DNA of 64,000 bases from Shinisaurus crocodilurus (lineage: Eukaryota; Chordata; Lepidosauria; Squamata; Shinisauridae): NCBI GenBank assembly GCA_021292165.1, contig CM037876.1, positions 317,406,776 through 317,470,775 on the forward strand, in the 5' to 3' direction. Below the pieces are notes generated by a model. That model had not been told where the DNA came from and made no database searches. It worked only from the letters and a program-made list of their open reading frames with translations. The number at the start of each line of letters is the position of its first letter. Within the stretch, counting starts at the first letter, position 1. The translations under genes and the position numbers were made by a program. Shown here piece by piece: positions 1 to 10,793 of the stretch.

Positions 1-537
1 GAAAAGGCAGCCCCACGGACATTGGAGTCACCACCAGCCCCCACCGCAGGGTGCAGCAATTCCATCTTTTCCTTTTGGGGGGGGGGCGGGGAGGAAAAAG
101 ACAGACGCAGCAGTGAAAAAACACGGGAGGATTACAAGTGGAAGGCAGCCGCATCTGGACCCCCATAAAATTCTATGTACGAGGCAGCGCGACTGCAGGA
201 TAAAAACCTTTTCTGGAAGCACACCAACCAAGAGCGTTCTGTCTGTGCAAAAGGATGCACACTCAGCACAGACGCCCCCCTAGTGACACCTGCTCTGGCA
301 TTCAGATTGGAGGCTTCATTCATTTCCACCTTTTTCCTGCCAACCACAAAGGTTTCAGGACGCCGCCACGCAAACGCTCTGCATCTTTCCGGGTATCATC
401 ACAATTGGCCTTTGGGCTCTGGGGTCAACTGCATTCGTTTGCAAGTGTTTGTGGCTTGTGTCAGCCATAGGAGCTGTCTCTGCTTCTGTCCTGTTGGTCC
501 CAGCAAAGGCCGACTGCATGTCTGGATCTGGAATTCC
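1..537. other. No gene recognised
   Basis: There is a G-run near 77-92 and several overlapping short open frames, none with a recognisable domain, signal or splice context. I see no repeat family here. Position 530-537 is the left target-site duplication of the following hAT element. Confidence 0.5.
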
Positions 538-1320
538 CAGGGATGTTGAAGAGTCCTTGGTCTCGAGTCACGAGTCGAGTCACGAGTCTTTGGACCCGAG
601 TCTCGAGTCCGAGTCCGAGTCCTTGGTCCAAAATGGTGACTCACGAGTCATGAGTCACGAGTCACTCCCAAAACTGACTCCACGAGTCCCTATTAAAATC
701 AATGGGGTTTCCCCCCAACAAAATAAGGCTACTTCAGATGTGTGGCTTAAATAAATTCTAGGCACAAGTGTGCCTTTTTATTTCAAAACTCTGCAACTGA
801 TTTTGGCAAGAACAGACCAGGCAGACAAACCCAAAATAACCAGGCAGGCAGAGGAGGCAGGGAACCCCAAAGCAGGCAGGCAGAGGCCTTTGTCTTGGAC
901 AATTCAACTGTTGAACAGGTCAAGAAGAGACCAGGCAGGCAGAGGAGGCTGGGAACCCCAAACAGGCAGGCAGAGGCAGCCAAACCCAAAACGTCTGACC
1001 CTAACCCAAACCCCCCACAACAACACATCAATCAAAATAAATCTCAACACATCATTGGGGCTGCGCTCCTGGTAGCTGTCCATAGTGGCCGAGCAGCGGC
1101 GCGCCTCGCTTCCATGCGCTCTTCACCGGTGATCGCGCTCCTTCTGGCACAGCCAGAAGACTCGTCAACAGCCCAGGAATGTTGACGAGTCCTTGGTCTC
1201 GAGTCCCGAGTCGAGTCTCGAGTCCCATTAAAAATATTGGGACTCGAGTCCGAGTCGAGTCAGAGGGGGGACTCAGTCCGACTCACGAGTCGAGTCCTCG
1301 AGTCCGAGTCCCCATCCCTG
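538..1320 (+). mobile_element. Non-autonomous hAT-like element, CGAGTC family, copy 1
   Basis: The element starts CAGGGATG and ends CATCCCTG, so its termini are inverted. It is flanked by an exact 8-bp duplication, GGAATTCC, at 530-537 and 1321-1328, which is the hAT signature. Both subterminal regions are packed with direct and inverted CGAGTC/GACTCG hexamers, the layout expected of transposase-binding arrays. The middle has CAGGCAGG-rich direct repeats (about 835-990), an A/C-rich stretch, and a GC-rich block (about 1055-1165). Near 1172 the left terminus recurs internally (GGAATGTTGACGAGTCC), as if a mini-element had been appended. There is no transposase. The full copy is 783 bp. Family assignment beyond hAT is not possible by eye. 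Confidence 0.85.
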
Positions 1321-1328
1321 GGAATTCC

Positions 1329-1625
1329 ACAGCAGCTGTTCAGGTCGCTTCAATCAGTTTGGGCAGACATCTCTGGGAATTGCATCCCACACCCACATAA
1401 GCCCTGTTCAGACAAAATACCGGGGCTGTCTGAATGCACATATTGGGTTGGGATTGTGCCTGCCAGCTCCACTCCACAACTTCCGTGTGTTTATCATCAT
1501 TTCCGAATGGAACCTACATGCCAGGACTCTCTACAAATGCAGGGGGCAGGAAATGTTTTTTTTCTTGCCAGGGCCACATTCTGGTGGCGGGTGGGCCAGA
1601 GCTGGTGCAGGGCCAAAGCCAGTGA
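1329..1625. other. No feature recognised
   Basis: Apparently unique sequence between the hAT element and the SINE. It holds a short T-run near 1557-1563 and no coding or repeat signature I recognise. Confidence 0.4.
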
Positions 1626-1874
1626 GAGCCAGTGCGGCGTAGCAGTTAAGAGTGTTGGACTGGGACTTGGGAGATCCAGGTTCTAGCTCCCACTTGGCCA
1701 TAAAGCTCACTGGGTGACTTTGGGCCAGTCACTGACTCTCAGTCTAACCTACAGTACCTCACAGGATAAAATGTTGTGAGGATAAAATGGAGAGGAGGAG
1801 GAGGATTATGTAAGCTGCCTTGGGTTCCTTGCAGGAAAAAGGGTGAGATATAAATATAATAAATAAATAAATGA
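1626..1874 (+). mobile_element. tRNA-derived SINE with MIR/L2-like tail
   Basis: The head resembles a tRNA: GGCGTAGCAGTTAAGAG matches a degenerate A box and AGGTTCTAGCTCC a degenerate B box. The body contains CTCACTGGGTGACTTTGGG and the TTGTGAGGATAAAATGG segment typical of MIR/L2-tailed SINEs. The tail is AAATATAATAAATAAATAAA. A second copy lies at 14230-14389 plus 15277-15360. It would have been transcribed by RNA polymerase III and mobilised by a LINE with a matching tail, probably L2-like. That partner assignment is inference. Confidence 0.75.
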
Positions 1875-1884
1875 AAACTACATA

Positions 1885-1942
1885 TATACACACACACCAT
1901 TCTCTCTCTCACACACACACATACACACACACACACACACTT
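1885..1942. repeat. (CA)n microsatellite, interrupted
   Basis: CA dinucleotide runs broken by TCTCTC and AT, immediately 3' of the SINE tail. It may have grown from the SINE poly(A)-rich end. Confidence 0.8.
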
Positions 1943-2045
1943 ACACAGCTGTCTTTCAGCTGAGCAAAGCTGGGGAGTTAAACCTCACCTTCTTAATGAT
2001 CCACTCTGATAATGCAGGCCACATGCTGAAGCTAAGCAGGTATAC

Positions 2046-2218
2046 AGGCCTGTGGTTCACGCTGGCTCAGCTTGTCTGAACATGGAAAGCTAAGCAGGGT
2101 CAGGCCTGGTTATTACTTGGATGGGAGACCCCTCCTCTAGTTTCCTGCATTGAGCAGGGGGTTGGACTCGATGGCCTTGTAGGCCCTCCCTTCCAACTCT
2201 ATGATCTATGAAATGAAA
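2046..2218 (+). mobile_element. 5S-rRNA-derived SINE with CR1-like tail, copy 1
   Basis: The head contains GAAAGCTAAGCAGGGTC and CTTGGATGGGAGACC, which are the internal control region (A and C boxes) of eukaryotic 5S rRNA. The 3' half, with GAGCAGGGGGTTGGACTCGA and TTCCAACTCTATGATC, matches the 3' end of the CR1 elements elsewhere in this window (for example near 58262-58334). So the element joins a polymerase III promoter from 5S RNA to the recognition tail of a CR1 LINE. Related copies lie at 2219-2352, 29240-29408 and 55840-56009. Confidence 0.85.
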
Positions 2219-2352
2219 TGAGCCGGGTCAGTGCTTGGATGGGTGACTGCCTGGGCTGCCCCCCACATCTGTTCTCCTGCATTGAGCAGGGGGTTGGACT
2301 CGATGGCCTTATATAGGCCCCTTCCAACTCTACCATTCTAGGATTCTATGAT
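2219..2352 (+). mobile_element. 5S-derived SINE, truncated second copy
   Basis: It begins inside the 5S-like region (GTCAGTGCTTGGATGGGTGA) and has its own CR1-like tail ending in CTAGGATTCTATGATCT. It abuts the preceding copy, giving a dimer-like arrangement. The missing 5' part suggests truncation or unequal exchange. Confidence 0.75.
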
Positions 2353-2534
2353 CTCCCTCCCGGTGCTGTTCAGTTGATCGAGAGACCGCTGAGCGATGGC
2401 AGGAAGGGAGCTGCTCCATCGGGAGCCGCCATGTCAAGGTGTTCCAGGCGCCTGGAGGTAGCAGCTCCCAAGAGAGGAGGCTTCCTTCACCCCTCGCTTT
2501 ACTGGCAGGGCAGGGCTTCAGGGAGGTGGAGGGG

Positions 2535-2624
2535 GCCTTAGTTGGGCCGTGGCAGGTCATATGGGCAGTCCTCGTGGGCCGTATCCAGCCCGTGGACCAA
2601 AGGTTCCCCACTACTGTTCTAACA
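2535..2624 (-). mobile_element. hAT-like 3' terminus fragment
   Basis: GGACCAAAGGTTCCCCACTA followed by CTG is the reverse complement of a typical hAT end (CAGTAGTGGGGAACC). The other end is not visible, so this is a fragment. Confidence 0.45.
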
Positions 2625-3550
2625 AATGCGCGTTGGTCATGGGGGGAGCTCGGCAACGTGATGCCACTCTCTCCACAACCCACACCCCGCCCATGCACGC
2701 TCACTCAATCCTTGAAAAACATCTGAAAAGGACTTGAGGTAGAACCAAAGGACAGAATGAGGTGGCAACGGTAGCAGGCGCCTTGGGGAGTTGACAAACC
2801 ACCCTTTTTAGTCCAACCACTGCTTTCGGAAGGAATATTAGCAGTCCAATCTTCACTCAGAAGTAAGTCCGGTTGATCTCTGCGGGATAAAGATTGTGCA
2901 GGCCTGTAGCATATAAGCCTAGAGCCTCCATTAAACATGGGGCTGGGAGGACAGGATAAGGCAATGCGATGCCGTCTCTGAAATCGTGGATGCAGGAGTG
3001 ATCGCGGTGGAGTCTTGTCTTAGGGAAAGGGGCTTGGATCATCCAAACGTATTTACAGCCTCAAAAAATTCATTTCACCCGAAAGAAAAATATGATACGG
3101 CTTTCCATCCATTTCACTTTATCTAAGCCTGGTTCAGACCTGAACATCTACAAACTATATCCAGGGGCATTTGGGGGAGTGGGGGGGGGGCAGCATGAAG
3201 AGGGGCCTATATTTTCTGTAACTTCAATGTCCTACAACTGTGCGGGGAAACACGCTCTAGCAAAGAGGAAGAATGTGAAATATCCACATTCTAGAAAGGG
3301 TCTTTCGGTGCGACTGCCTGGAATTGTTTTATGCCCCCAAATTTCCCCCAAATGGTAGCAAGTTTCAGGCGCTGTCTTTTGCGGGGTCAGTTTTCAGTGG
3401 GGGGGGGGAGCACTGGAGACTTGTGGTGCTTTTAAAAAAAACAAAACATGATTTATTAGAAATGTGGAGGTTAATAAATAAATAAAATAAAAATCTCCAG
3501 TTGGGACCGCTCTGAAACCCCGGAGAGGCACTGCTAGTAAGTGTACACCA
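2625..3550. other. No gene recognised
   Basis: No domain-bearing frame is visible. There are G-runs near 3180 and 3402, an A-run near 3428, and an AATAAATAAAT stretch near 3474-3490 that could be the tail of an old LINE or SINE. Confidence 0.45.
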
Positions 3551-3954
3551 GGGACAAGCAAATTCCAGGGGCCCGGGGGTGCATCACCACCCCCCACTGG
3601 ACCCCACTGAGAGCCACGCCCTGCCCTGACTGTGGCTGTGCCGCCAAAATTCAGTGGTGCAGCAGGGAGGAAAAACATCCTGCTTTTAAAAGCCAGTGCA
3701 GTTTGCTGCTGCTGCACAGTGGGAAAGGGGGGGGCTATTTTCCTATAAAATAGACCCCTTTTGCCACTGCCGCCATCACATGACCCAGTTTCAGTGGCAA
3801 AAGCCACACTTCTGGCTTTTAAAACCCAGCTGCTTTTCCTCTCTGCCGCCATGCCACAAAACTTCAGTGGCAAATTCGGCAGCAACGGGGAGCCACAAAA
3901 AAGCACGGGGGGGGTGCATGTGGTGGTCCACGAGCCACGCATTGCCCACCCTGG
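3551..3954. mobile_element. Probable non-autonomous hAT-like element
   Basis: The left end CAGGGACAAGCAA and the right end TTGCCCACCCTG are imperfect inverted repeats of the hAT type. The interior has symmetrical blocks such as TTCAGTGG and GCTTTTAAAA. I could not find a convincing 8-bp duplication, so the boundaries are approximate. Confidence 0.4.
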
Positions 3955-4224
3955 GTTTAGATGATCCTGGGCCAATGGCCTGAGGCAGTGTCACATCCTA
4001 TACACAATGCTTCCATAAGCCAGAAACATCTTTACAACCTTTTCCAGCAAGATCCAGACTCCTTCTCTTTCTCTCTCACTCCCTGCCCATGTTCAAACTG
4101 CAAAATCTTTCCCATTCAGCCCCCATCTAGGCATGTAAGGTGCGATGCAAATTCCTGTTCCTTGGAATAGCCGTTGGCAGTCAAATCAGGCAGGATCAAC
4201 AAATAATATTTACAATATTATATT
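3955..4224. other. No feature recognised
   Basis: Apparently unique sequence with no coding or repeat signature. Confidence 0.4.
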
Positions 4225-4298
4225 GTTATGGGATGGAAGTTTGGGCTAAATGACCTCTCAGGGGTCCCTCCCAACTTATGGTTCTTGATTCTAAGAGA
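4225..4298 (+). mobile_element. Old CR1 3'-end fragment
   Basis: GGGCTAAATGACCTCTCAGG and CCCTCCCAACTTATGG followed by TTGATTCTAA fit a diverged CR1 3' untranslated end. It is more degraded than the other CR1 copies, suggesting an older subfamily. Confidence 0.55.
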
Positions 4299-4356
4299 GA
4301 GAGAGAGTGGGCCAGGCAGGTTTGGCCCAAGCACGCCATCTGGCCAGGCACATTCT

Positions 4357-5049
4357 CAGGGATGTTGAAGAGTCCTTGGTCTCGAGTCACGAGTCGAGTC
4401 ACGAGTCTTTGGACCCGAGTCTCGAGTCCGAGTCCGAGTCCTTGGTCCAAAATGGTGACTCACGAGTCACGAGTCCTGAGTCACTCCCAAAACTGACTCC
4501 ACGAGTCCCTATTAAAATCAGTGGGGTTTCCCCCCCAACAAAATAAGGCTACTTCAGATGTGTGGCTTAAATAAATTCTAGGCACAAGTGTGCCTTTTTG
4601 TTTCAAAACTCTGCAACTGATTTTGGCAAGAACAGACCAGGCAGACAAACCCAAAATAACCAGGCAGGCAGAGGAGGCTGGGAACCCCAAACAGGCAGGC
4701 AGAGGCAGCCAAACCCAAAATGTCTGACCCTAACCCAAACCCCCCACAACAACACATCAATCAAAATAAATCTCAACACATCGTTGGGGCTGCGCTCCTG
4801 GTAGCTGTCCATAGTGGCCGAGCAGCGGCGCGCCTCGCTTCCATGCGCTCTTCACCGGTGATCGCACTCCTTCTGGCACAGCCAGAAGTCTCGTCAACAG
4901 CCCAGGGATGTTGACGAGTCCTTGGTCTCGAGTCCCGAGTCGAGTCTCGAGTCCCATTAAAAATATTGGGACTCGAGTCCGAGTCGAGTCAGAGGGGGGA
5001 CTCAGTCTGACTCACGAGTCGAGTCCTCGAGTCCGAGTCCCCATCCCTA
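4357..5049 (+). mobile_element. Non-autonomous hAT-like element, CGAGTC family, copy 2
   Basis: It is collinear with copy 1 but lacks one CAGGCAGG repeat unit (693 versus 783 bp). The target duplication CACATTCT is exact at 4349-4356 and 5050-5057, although the last base of the element has changed from G to A. Subterminal CGAGTC arrays and the internal GC-rich block (about 4790-4900) are kept. Confidence 0.85.
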
Positions 5050-5057
5050 CACATTCT

Positions 5058-5449
5058 ACTGTTAAGTCCACTAAGGTGACAAGTTGTCCACGATCCTCCT
5101 GTTGTTTGGGAAGAAGCAGCCAGCCAGAGACTCCTTCTAGAAGGGGACATGTCTTTCTTCCTCCTCCTTCTCTGCCCTCTCCTCTGGGAATGACGTCATT
5201 AGGTTGGGTCTACGTACATGTAAGCATCCTGCTGACGGGGAACAGGGCCGGTCGCTCCCCTAACAGACCTGACATGGGACTAGCACATCTGCGGGTGTCT
5301 ATTGGAGACGAGTGCTTTAAGCTGTGAACCTCCACCTCTGCTCCACCTATAATATTTGTAAGTAGGTACAAATATTACAAAAATACCAATAATCCGCCAG
5401 GGACCTCATTCCAAAGGAAGCCAAATGTGGGTAACGCTGCACCCCTAGA
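5058..5449. other. No gene recognised
   Basis: Unique-looking sequence. A TCCTCC-rich patch lies near 5160-5180 and an imperfect inverted repeat around AATATTTGTA/TACAAATATT near 5350-5375. No coding signal. Confidence 0.4.
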
Positions 5450-5830
5450 GATGTGGGGTGCAGGTAGCAATACAGACATCCGCATATATAGCCACATACA
5501 GTGACTGTTGCAATGAGTTGGTTATTATCTCTCTCCCCACCCCACCAAAAAATACTCTAGCATTTTATTTGTCATTGTTGCTTCTCTGTTATGCCCTGAA
5601 GGGTCCACAGGTATATTAAACCTGCTCAGAGTGGATCTTTGCGCTGCATTTGAAAGCAGCACATTATGCCTGATGCGACTATTAACGAAAGGACGCCGCA
5701 TTCCTCTCAGCACAGAAGGAGCTTGTCATTAAGCTTCATAATCACTCACGCGGCTGGCCTAAATTTACTTCACCTCCTAAAATCTAATTATAGAAAGTAA
5801 CTATTGCCGGCATTAAAGGCTGCAGGGGAC
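5450..5830. promoter_or_regulatory. Candidate conserved non-coding element
   Basis: A repeat-free stretch of balanced composition with clusters of homeodomain-like cores (TAATTA, CATTAA, TTCATAATCA), a look typical of deeply conserved vertebrate enhancers. There is no open frame of note. This is judged from texture only; conservation was not tested. Confidence 0.25.
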
Positions 5831-6059
5831 CAGAACCTGGGCAAAATGAGATTCCGGCATGTGGCAAAGGCATGCTCCTGGCGCATACCTCTCTGCCGCA
5901 GTCAGAGCAGCATGCGGTCGCGTGGATGTTGTTTTCAGTGTGCTGTGTGCTGCGTTCCTAAGCTATCCCCCCCTCGGGAAGACACGGAGAACCACTTCTG
6001 CTGGTAGAAGCTGCTGCTGCTGCTACTTCTTCAGGCTGGGCATCGCTTGAACTGCAGCT

Positions 6060-6132
6060 CCCGCACTGAGCAGGGTGGGTGGGTGAGGTGACCTCCAACC
6101 AAGGTGCCATCCAACTCTGTGATTCTACGATG
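6060..6132 (+). mobile_element. Old CR1 3'-end fragment
   Basis: GCACTGAGCAGGGTGGGTGG, GGTGACCTCCAACC and CCAACTCTGTGATTCTACGA match the 3' end of CR1 with many changes. Confidence 0.55.
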
Positions 6133-6254
6133 GCCATGTTAACCTGTGGGAATCGTTGACGCGCGTGGCGCCGTGGCGGACTTGCAGGTGTTCCAGCAGC
6201 AGCTCTTGGACCTTCCAGCAAGATGAAGATGGCTACGCCTGCAGCCCTGCATAC

Positions 6255-6312
6255 TTTAACATAGAAGTAAACCCCACTGGAGGCAGTGGGGCTTTACTTC
6301 TGAGTAAACACG
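6255..6312. repeat. Small palindromic repeat
   Basis: AGAAGTAAACCCCACTGG and its near inverse CAGTGGGGCTTTACTTCTG form an inverted repeat around AGG. It resembles short dispersed palindromes of squamate genomes. Related fragments (TCAGAAGTAAG-like) occur near 2858 and 21265. Confidence 0.45.
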
Positions 6313-6424
6313 TAACTGATTATGCTGTAAGAGACAGCGCTGCAATTTGTAACGTTCCCCCAGTCTGAATCTCCCCTCGGCCATATTCATCACCACACAG
6401 CCTCGGGCACGTCTCTGTCCTCCC

Positions 6425-6515
6425 AACTGCATGGCAGGGATAACCATATTCACCTACCTCGTAGGGAGGTTGTGAGGATTACTCAGATTATATTTGCAAA
6501 ACACCATGGGATGTA
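6425..6515 (+). mobile_element. MIR/L2-like fragment
   Basis: CACCTACCTCGTAGGGAGG followed by TTGTGAGGATTACTCAG resembles the conserved 3' part of MIR and L2 elements. Confidence 0.45.
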
Positions 6516-6967
6516 GCTCTTAATGATACATTGACTTGTAGTATTAAATGTAAAAAGGGACAGCTAAAGATAAATAATTTTAAGGATATCTGGGGTCAGT
6601 TTCTAGAACAGTGTTCTCCGACCTTGGGTCCCCAGATGTTTTTGGCCTACAACTCCCAGCATGCCCCAGCCAGCTACGCTGGCTGGGGCATGCTGGGAGT
6701 TGTAGGCCAAAAACATCTGGGGACCCAAGGTTGGAGAACACTGTTCTAGATTATGTGTTAATAAAGGGGGATGGGAGTATGCCTTGTCAGGATATGTTTT
6801 ATTTTTGGAATACGGAATAGTAACTGTTTAATGGGAGGGAAGCATATCAATTGGTCCCTAGGAGGGTGGGGGGTGCACTTTATGATTAACTGTATGTAGT
6901 TTTAGTTCAAATTTTGTGTTATGGTTGTATTTTGTTATATTTTGTTTGGGGAAAATTAAATAAAATT

Positions 6968-6969
<2 letters not shown>
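6516..6969 (+). mobile_element. Possible LINE 3' region hosting a MITE
   Basis: AT-rich sequence ending AAAATTAAATAAAATTTAG before a GT run, as in the 3' untranslated end of a LINE (possibly L1). No reverse transcriptase residues are visible, so the call is weak. A palindromic MITE is inserted at 6609-6743. Confidence 0.3.
6609..6743. mobile_element. Palindromic hAT MITE (family P1), copy 1
   Basis: A 135-bp near-perfect palindrome running from CAGTGTTCTCC to GGAGAACACTG, centred near TACGCTGG. The flanks TTCTAGAA (6601-6608) and TTCTAGAT (6744-6751) are an 8-bp duplication with one mismatch. It encodes nothing. The long hairpin and 8-bp duplication point to mobilisation by a hAT transposase. 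Confidence 0.9.

Positions 6970-7002
<33 letters not shown>
6970..7002. repeat. (GT)n microsatellite
   Basis: About 16 uninterrupted GT units. Confidence 0.95.
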
Positions 7003-7003
<1 letters not shown>

Positions 7004-9250
7004 CTCCAAAGGGCTGTATAGGTGCTAATTAGTTAATAGTGGTTCTCGTAGCTAGGAGAGGCACCTCCATGTCCAGAGACGGAATACAGTTTCTGCTGCC
7101 GCAAAAGAAGAGGTGAGAAAGATGGGGGGGGGGTGCAGAGAGGCTGGTGGTGGTGCGAGGAGAGTCGTGCGTCATCCATCAGTATCGACTCTCCAGCAGT
7201 GGCCAATCAAAGGCTTCCAGGTTTTCCCACCCACCCAGGCATTCATTTTAACCCCCATGGATATCTATAAGGTGCTCGGCTCCTAATCGCGTGTGTTTGG
7301 TAAGTTGTGCCATTTTTACCAATTCCCATGCCTTAGATGGGGATGCTTGAGAAGAATGTGATCTTTGTGAATTCCAGAACAAACCGACCTGATCCACACC
7401 TCCTGCCTTGAACACCGTTTCGTGAGAAGTCGAGAAACAAATGTAAAAAATAATTAATTAATGTGACTTGGAACTTAAGTTATCCACTGGCTTTTGCGCT
7501 TCCCAAATGTTCAGAGGCAGTTCTCTACTCAGGAGGGGGGGGGGAGAAAGTATTTAAAACACATGTTTTGAGATATAATACCTCTAAAAATACATATTTA
7601 GTTGCCAATTTACATTTTTTTAATTGCAGCTAAATGCAGAAACAGAACAGACTAATGGGTTCACATGTGAAAATTACATGGGATTGGAAACAGACCGATC
7701 TGTCTTTCCTTACTGATATCTGTACAATCTCTCCCCACCCCCCCACCCCAAGTCTTGATCTTGGACAATTCCAGCAAGAAAACTGCCCTTCAATTACAAG
7801 CATTTCCAGCATCCATCATTTCTGTTGTTATATATCTTATTTTCCTCGATAAGGTGTAAGATACCAACAAAATAGGATCTTATACTGAGACCAAAATCTC
7901 ATTATAGTCCAACGCTTCCCAAGTTAAGCTGCTTTCAGCTGGCAGCATCGTTCTAGCTATCTTCGTGGGGTTCTTCCTGATTTACTCCACCGCAGCTGAG
8001 AACAGCCTTTTGGCCCGCGGTCTGTTGTTGAAAACCTCATTATCCACAGTTCAAATGTAGCTTGTGAATACTCGGATTTAGCGTGGCCTGCTGTTGTGGG
8101 GAGACTTCCCAAATAGATCTGTCTCGGTGGGTGCGCAAAATGAATTCATACAGCCCCATTTTCCTCCGCGCTTGGAAGTCGCGGAGGACTTCTGCATGAT
8201 AAATAGAAAACAGCTGGGCAGGGTTTGTTAGAGTGGCAGGGGCAGATATGGGTGATCAATTCTGGTTCAACTCTCCAGTTTTTAGTGTCTTTTCCTATTT
8301 ATCACACTTAGATCGGACTCGCAGCTGGCGCAGATGCCCTCCAGAGCCCCGGTTATGTATCCTCAGCATGCAAAGCAGGCATTTCGTAAAAACGCGCTAC
8401 ACGACAGCACCAACCACTGGTGCGAAGGCTGTGCCAGACCTTTCTCTCTCTCTTTTTTTTTTTCCAGCGTTAACCCACCATTTCTAGAGGGCTAGAGCTC
8501 TGTCACTGCAGGTGAGGAAGCTGGATTCAACTCAAACATCACTCCAAGGTTGGCTGGGAGGGAAGTCACTCACTCAGAACGGCTAAATTCCCTTTGTTGA
8601 ATCGGGCTAGGATATGGCCAAAACCACAGCCAGATGCTGCTGGGGTAATATGTGAGAAAGAAAGACCAACAGCCATTTCAGGCAAATAGAAACATAATGT
8701 GCTCCTTCCCAGGAAGAAACATAGCTGTGGTCCTTCCACATCTCCCTGTCCTTGAGTCATTGAAGAACTTCAGGTGTAAAGGGATGGTTTCAAAGAGCTT
8801 TTCATTTACCTTCCATGCTCTGGTCTTTACTTCTGTTGAGTTCCTCCAGACTTCCTCCTCTTAGACCCTTAGAGCAGGCCTCAGCCAAGACCTGTCTCTT
8901 CACTACCTGCTTATGTTGGAGGTGCTGGAGATCAACCTGGCTTCTTTCTTTTGAATGGTCATGGTGCAATTTTCACAAGGTAAGATGTGGGCCCGGCCCG
9001 TATCCCAAAAGCACACAGAATATGGTTCTCTCAACAATGAAGGTTCCATTAAGCCATCCAGGAATCTGCTGTGAGCATCAAATACCCCCTCAGCCTGAGT
9101 TGCTTGGAGGAAGAGGAGGTGCTTATCAGATGTGAGGAAGACCCCCTGAGTCACGTTTTCACAGACAGTCCCACATCTGGCCGTACGGGTTTAAATGTTT
9201 TGCCAATTGGTGAGATGCCACGCTGATTTGTCAGTAGACCTGTATCTTCA
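7003..9250. other. No gene recognised
   Basis: Long stretch without recognisable repeats or coding domains. The part at 7890-8170 has the even composition of conserved non-coding DNA. Short T- and G-runs occur at 7532 and 8452. Confidence 0.45.
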
Positions 9251-9254
9251 CTTC

Positions 9255-9410
9255 AAAGCACTGGGCATTTACATAGCGCTAGTTTAGAGTGTCCAAAGCA
9301 CTCTGTATACATTAATTTAGCCGTCCTTCAAACCGCTCTGTGATATAGTCTGGTACAATTATCTTAAAGCAAGGCATGCCGGGCATGTGCCCTTTGTCTA
9401 GTAGTAGAAT
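9255..9410. mobile_element. Possible MIR/L3-like fragment
   Basis: AAAGCACTGGGCATTTACATAG, CCAAAGCACTCTGTATACAT and GTCTGGTACAATTATC are in the order seen in MIR or L3 3' regions. Strongly diverged. Confidence 0.3.
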
Positions 9411-9549
9411 CACTCTCCTGGGAGTGTGATTCTGCTTCAAAACAAGCTCCGTGCTCCCATGCAGGTCTTGTTTAAAAGAGAAACTGTTCAGCTGTCTTCC
9501 ATCAGCAATCTGGGGCCCATCCTACTGGCTTGCCTTGTTGGCATTAGGC

Positions 9550-9671
9550 CAGCGTTCTCCAACCTTGGGTCCCCAGATGTTTTTGGCCGACCACTCCCAG
9601 CTACGCTGGCTGGGGCATGCTGGGAGTTGTAGGCCAAAAAACATCTGGGGACCCAAGGTTGGAGAACACTG
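9550..9671. mobile_element. Palindromic hAT MITE P1, copy 2
   Basis: A 122-bp palindrome with ends CAGCGTTCTCC and GGAGAACACTG. The 8-bp duplication CATTAGGC is exact at 9542-9549 and 9672-9679. A short internal deletion shortens the left arm relative to copy 1. Confidence 0.9.
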
Positions 9672-9679
9672 CATTAGGC

Positions 9680-10642
9680 CACCGAAATAACGTACATGAA
9701 GCATTTTTAACCTCAGTCATCCTATGTCCTAATAATGAATTCATTCTCTGAGCGGCAATCCTGATGTAGCCAAAATGGCACCATCCAATTCCATGCATGA
9801 GAAGGAGGCATAATCATGCTCAAGGGAAGTCCACCATTAGCACAGGCAGAAAAAACACTGGAGGGAGAAAAGAACCCAAAATGGGGGAAAGCCCTTCAAA
9901 AACAACCCGATGAGGACTCCGTGGGTGCAGAATACTGACTCTTGGGGGGGGGGAGTGTAGAATGGAGTACCCCGAGAAAGAGCATGCCTGGCCGACTGGA
10001 ACCCCAAGCAGGAGCATTTCCACACTGCAACATTTTGTTGCAGATCCTAGTTGTGCGTACTATATAAATGGTAAGTTTCCTTAGTATTGTGGCTCATTTA
10101 CATTATCCAAAAAGGTGAGGGGTACCTTTTCTTTTAAAAAAAAAAAAATTACTTCGTGCACTTTATTCTTACTGCAGGAAGGCAAGTCACGAATCTTCCA
10201 CTCTTCTGTGGCTCAGAGAAAAACATGCAGCACCAGCGAAAGGGAGATGCCAGCATAATCAAGCGTTGCACATTGCTGGCACCAGGGAGGACCATTCATC
10301 ATTCCAAGCTGCCTCCTGGCCTGAATTCCCCACCCCACCCCACAATAGAAACAGGCCATTCATCTTCCAAAGACCCACACAATCTTATTTTAGCAGTTGC
10401 AACTTGCAATGCTATCCATGGGCACCAGGCAGATGGCTGCCGCTCTAACACAAAACAAGGAGGGTTTTTTTTAGAGAAAGGAACACTGACAGCTGGACAC
10501 ACCACAGATGTGACGAAAGCATGACCTCAGTGCTTACTTCCCCCCCCCCTTTCAATTTACAGTCCATTTTGCCGCACCTCATGGATGATGTCAAGACGTC
10601 TCTCTCTCCTTTTTTCCCCGAAGGCAGATGCGGACACAGATC
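9680..10642. other. No gene recognised
   Basis: No domain-bearing frame or recognisable repeat family. A-run near 10136-10148, G-run near 9942 and C-run near 10541. Confidence 0.45.
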
Positions 10643-10650
10643 TTCTAACT

Positions 10651-10785
10651 CAGTGTTCTCCAACCTTGGGTCCCCAGATGTTTTTGGCCTACAACCCCCA
10701 GCATGCCCCAGCCAGCATAGCTGGCTGGGGCATGCTGGGAGTTGTAGGCCAAAAACATCTGGGGACCCAAGGTTGGAGAACACTG
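10651..10785. mobile_element. Palindromic hAT MITE P1, copy 3
   Basis: A full-length 135-bp palindrome. The duplication TTCTAACT is exact at 10643-10650 and 10786-10793. Confidence 0.92.
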
Positions 10786-10793
10786 TTCTAACT

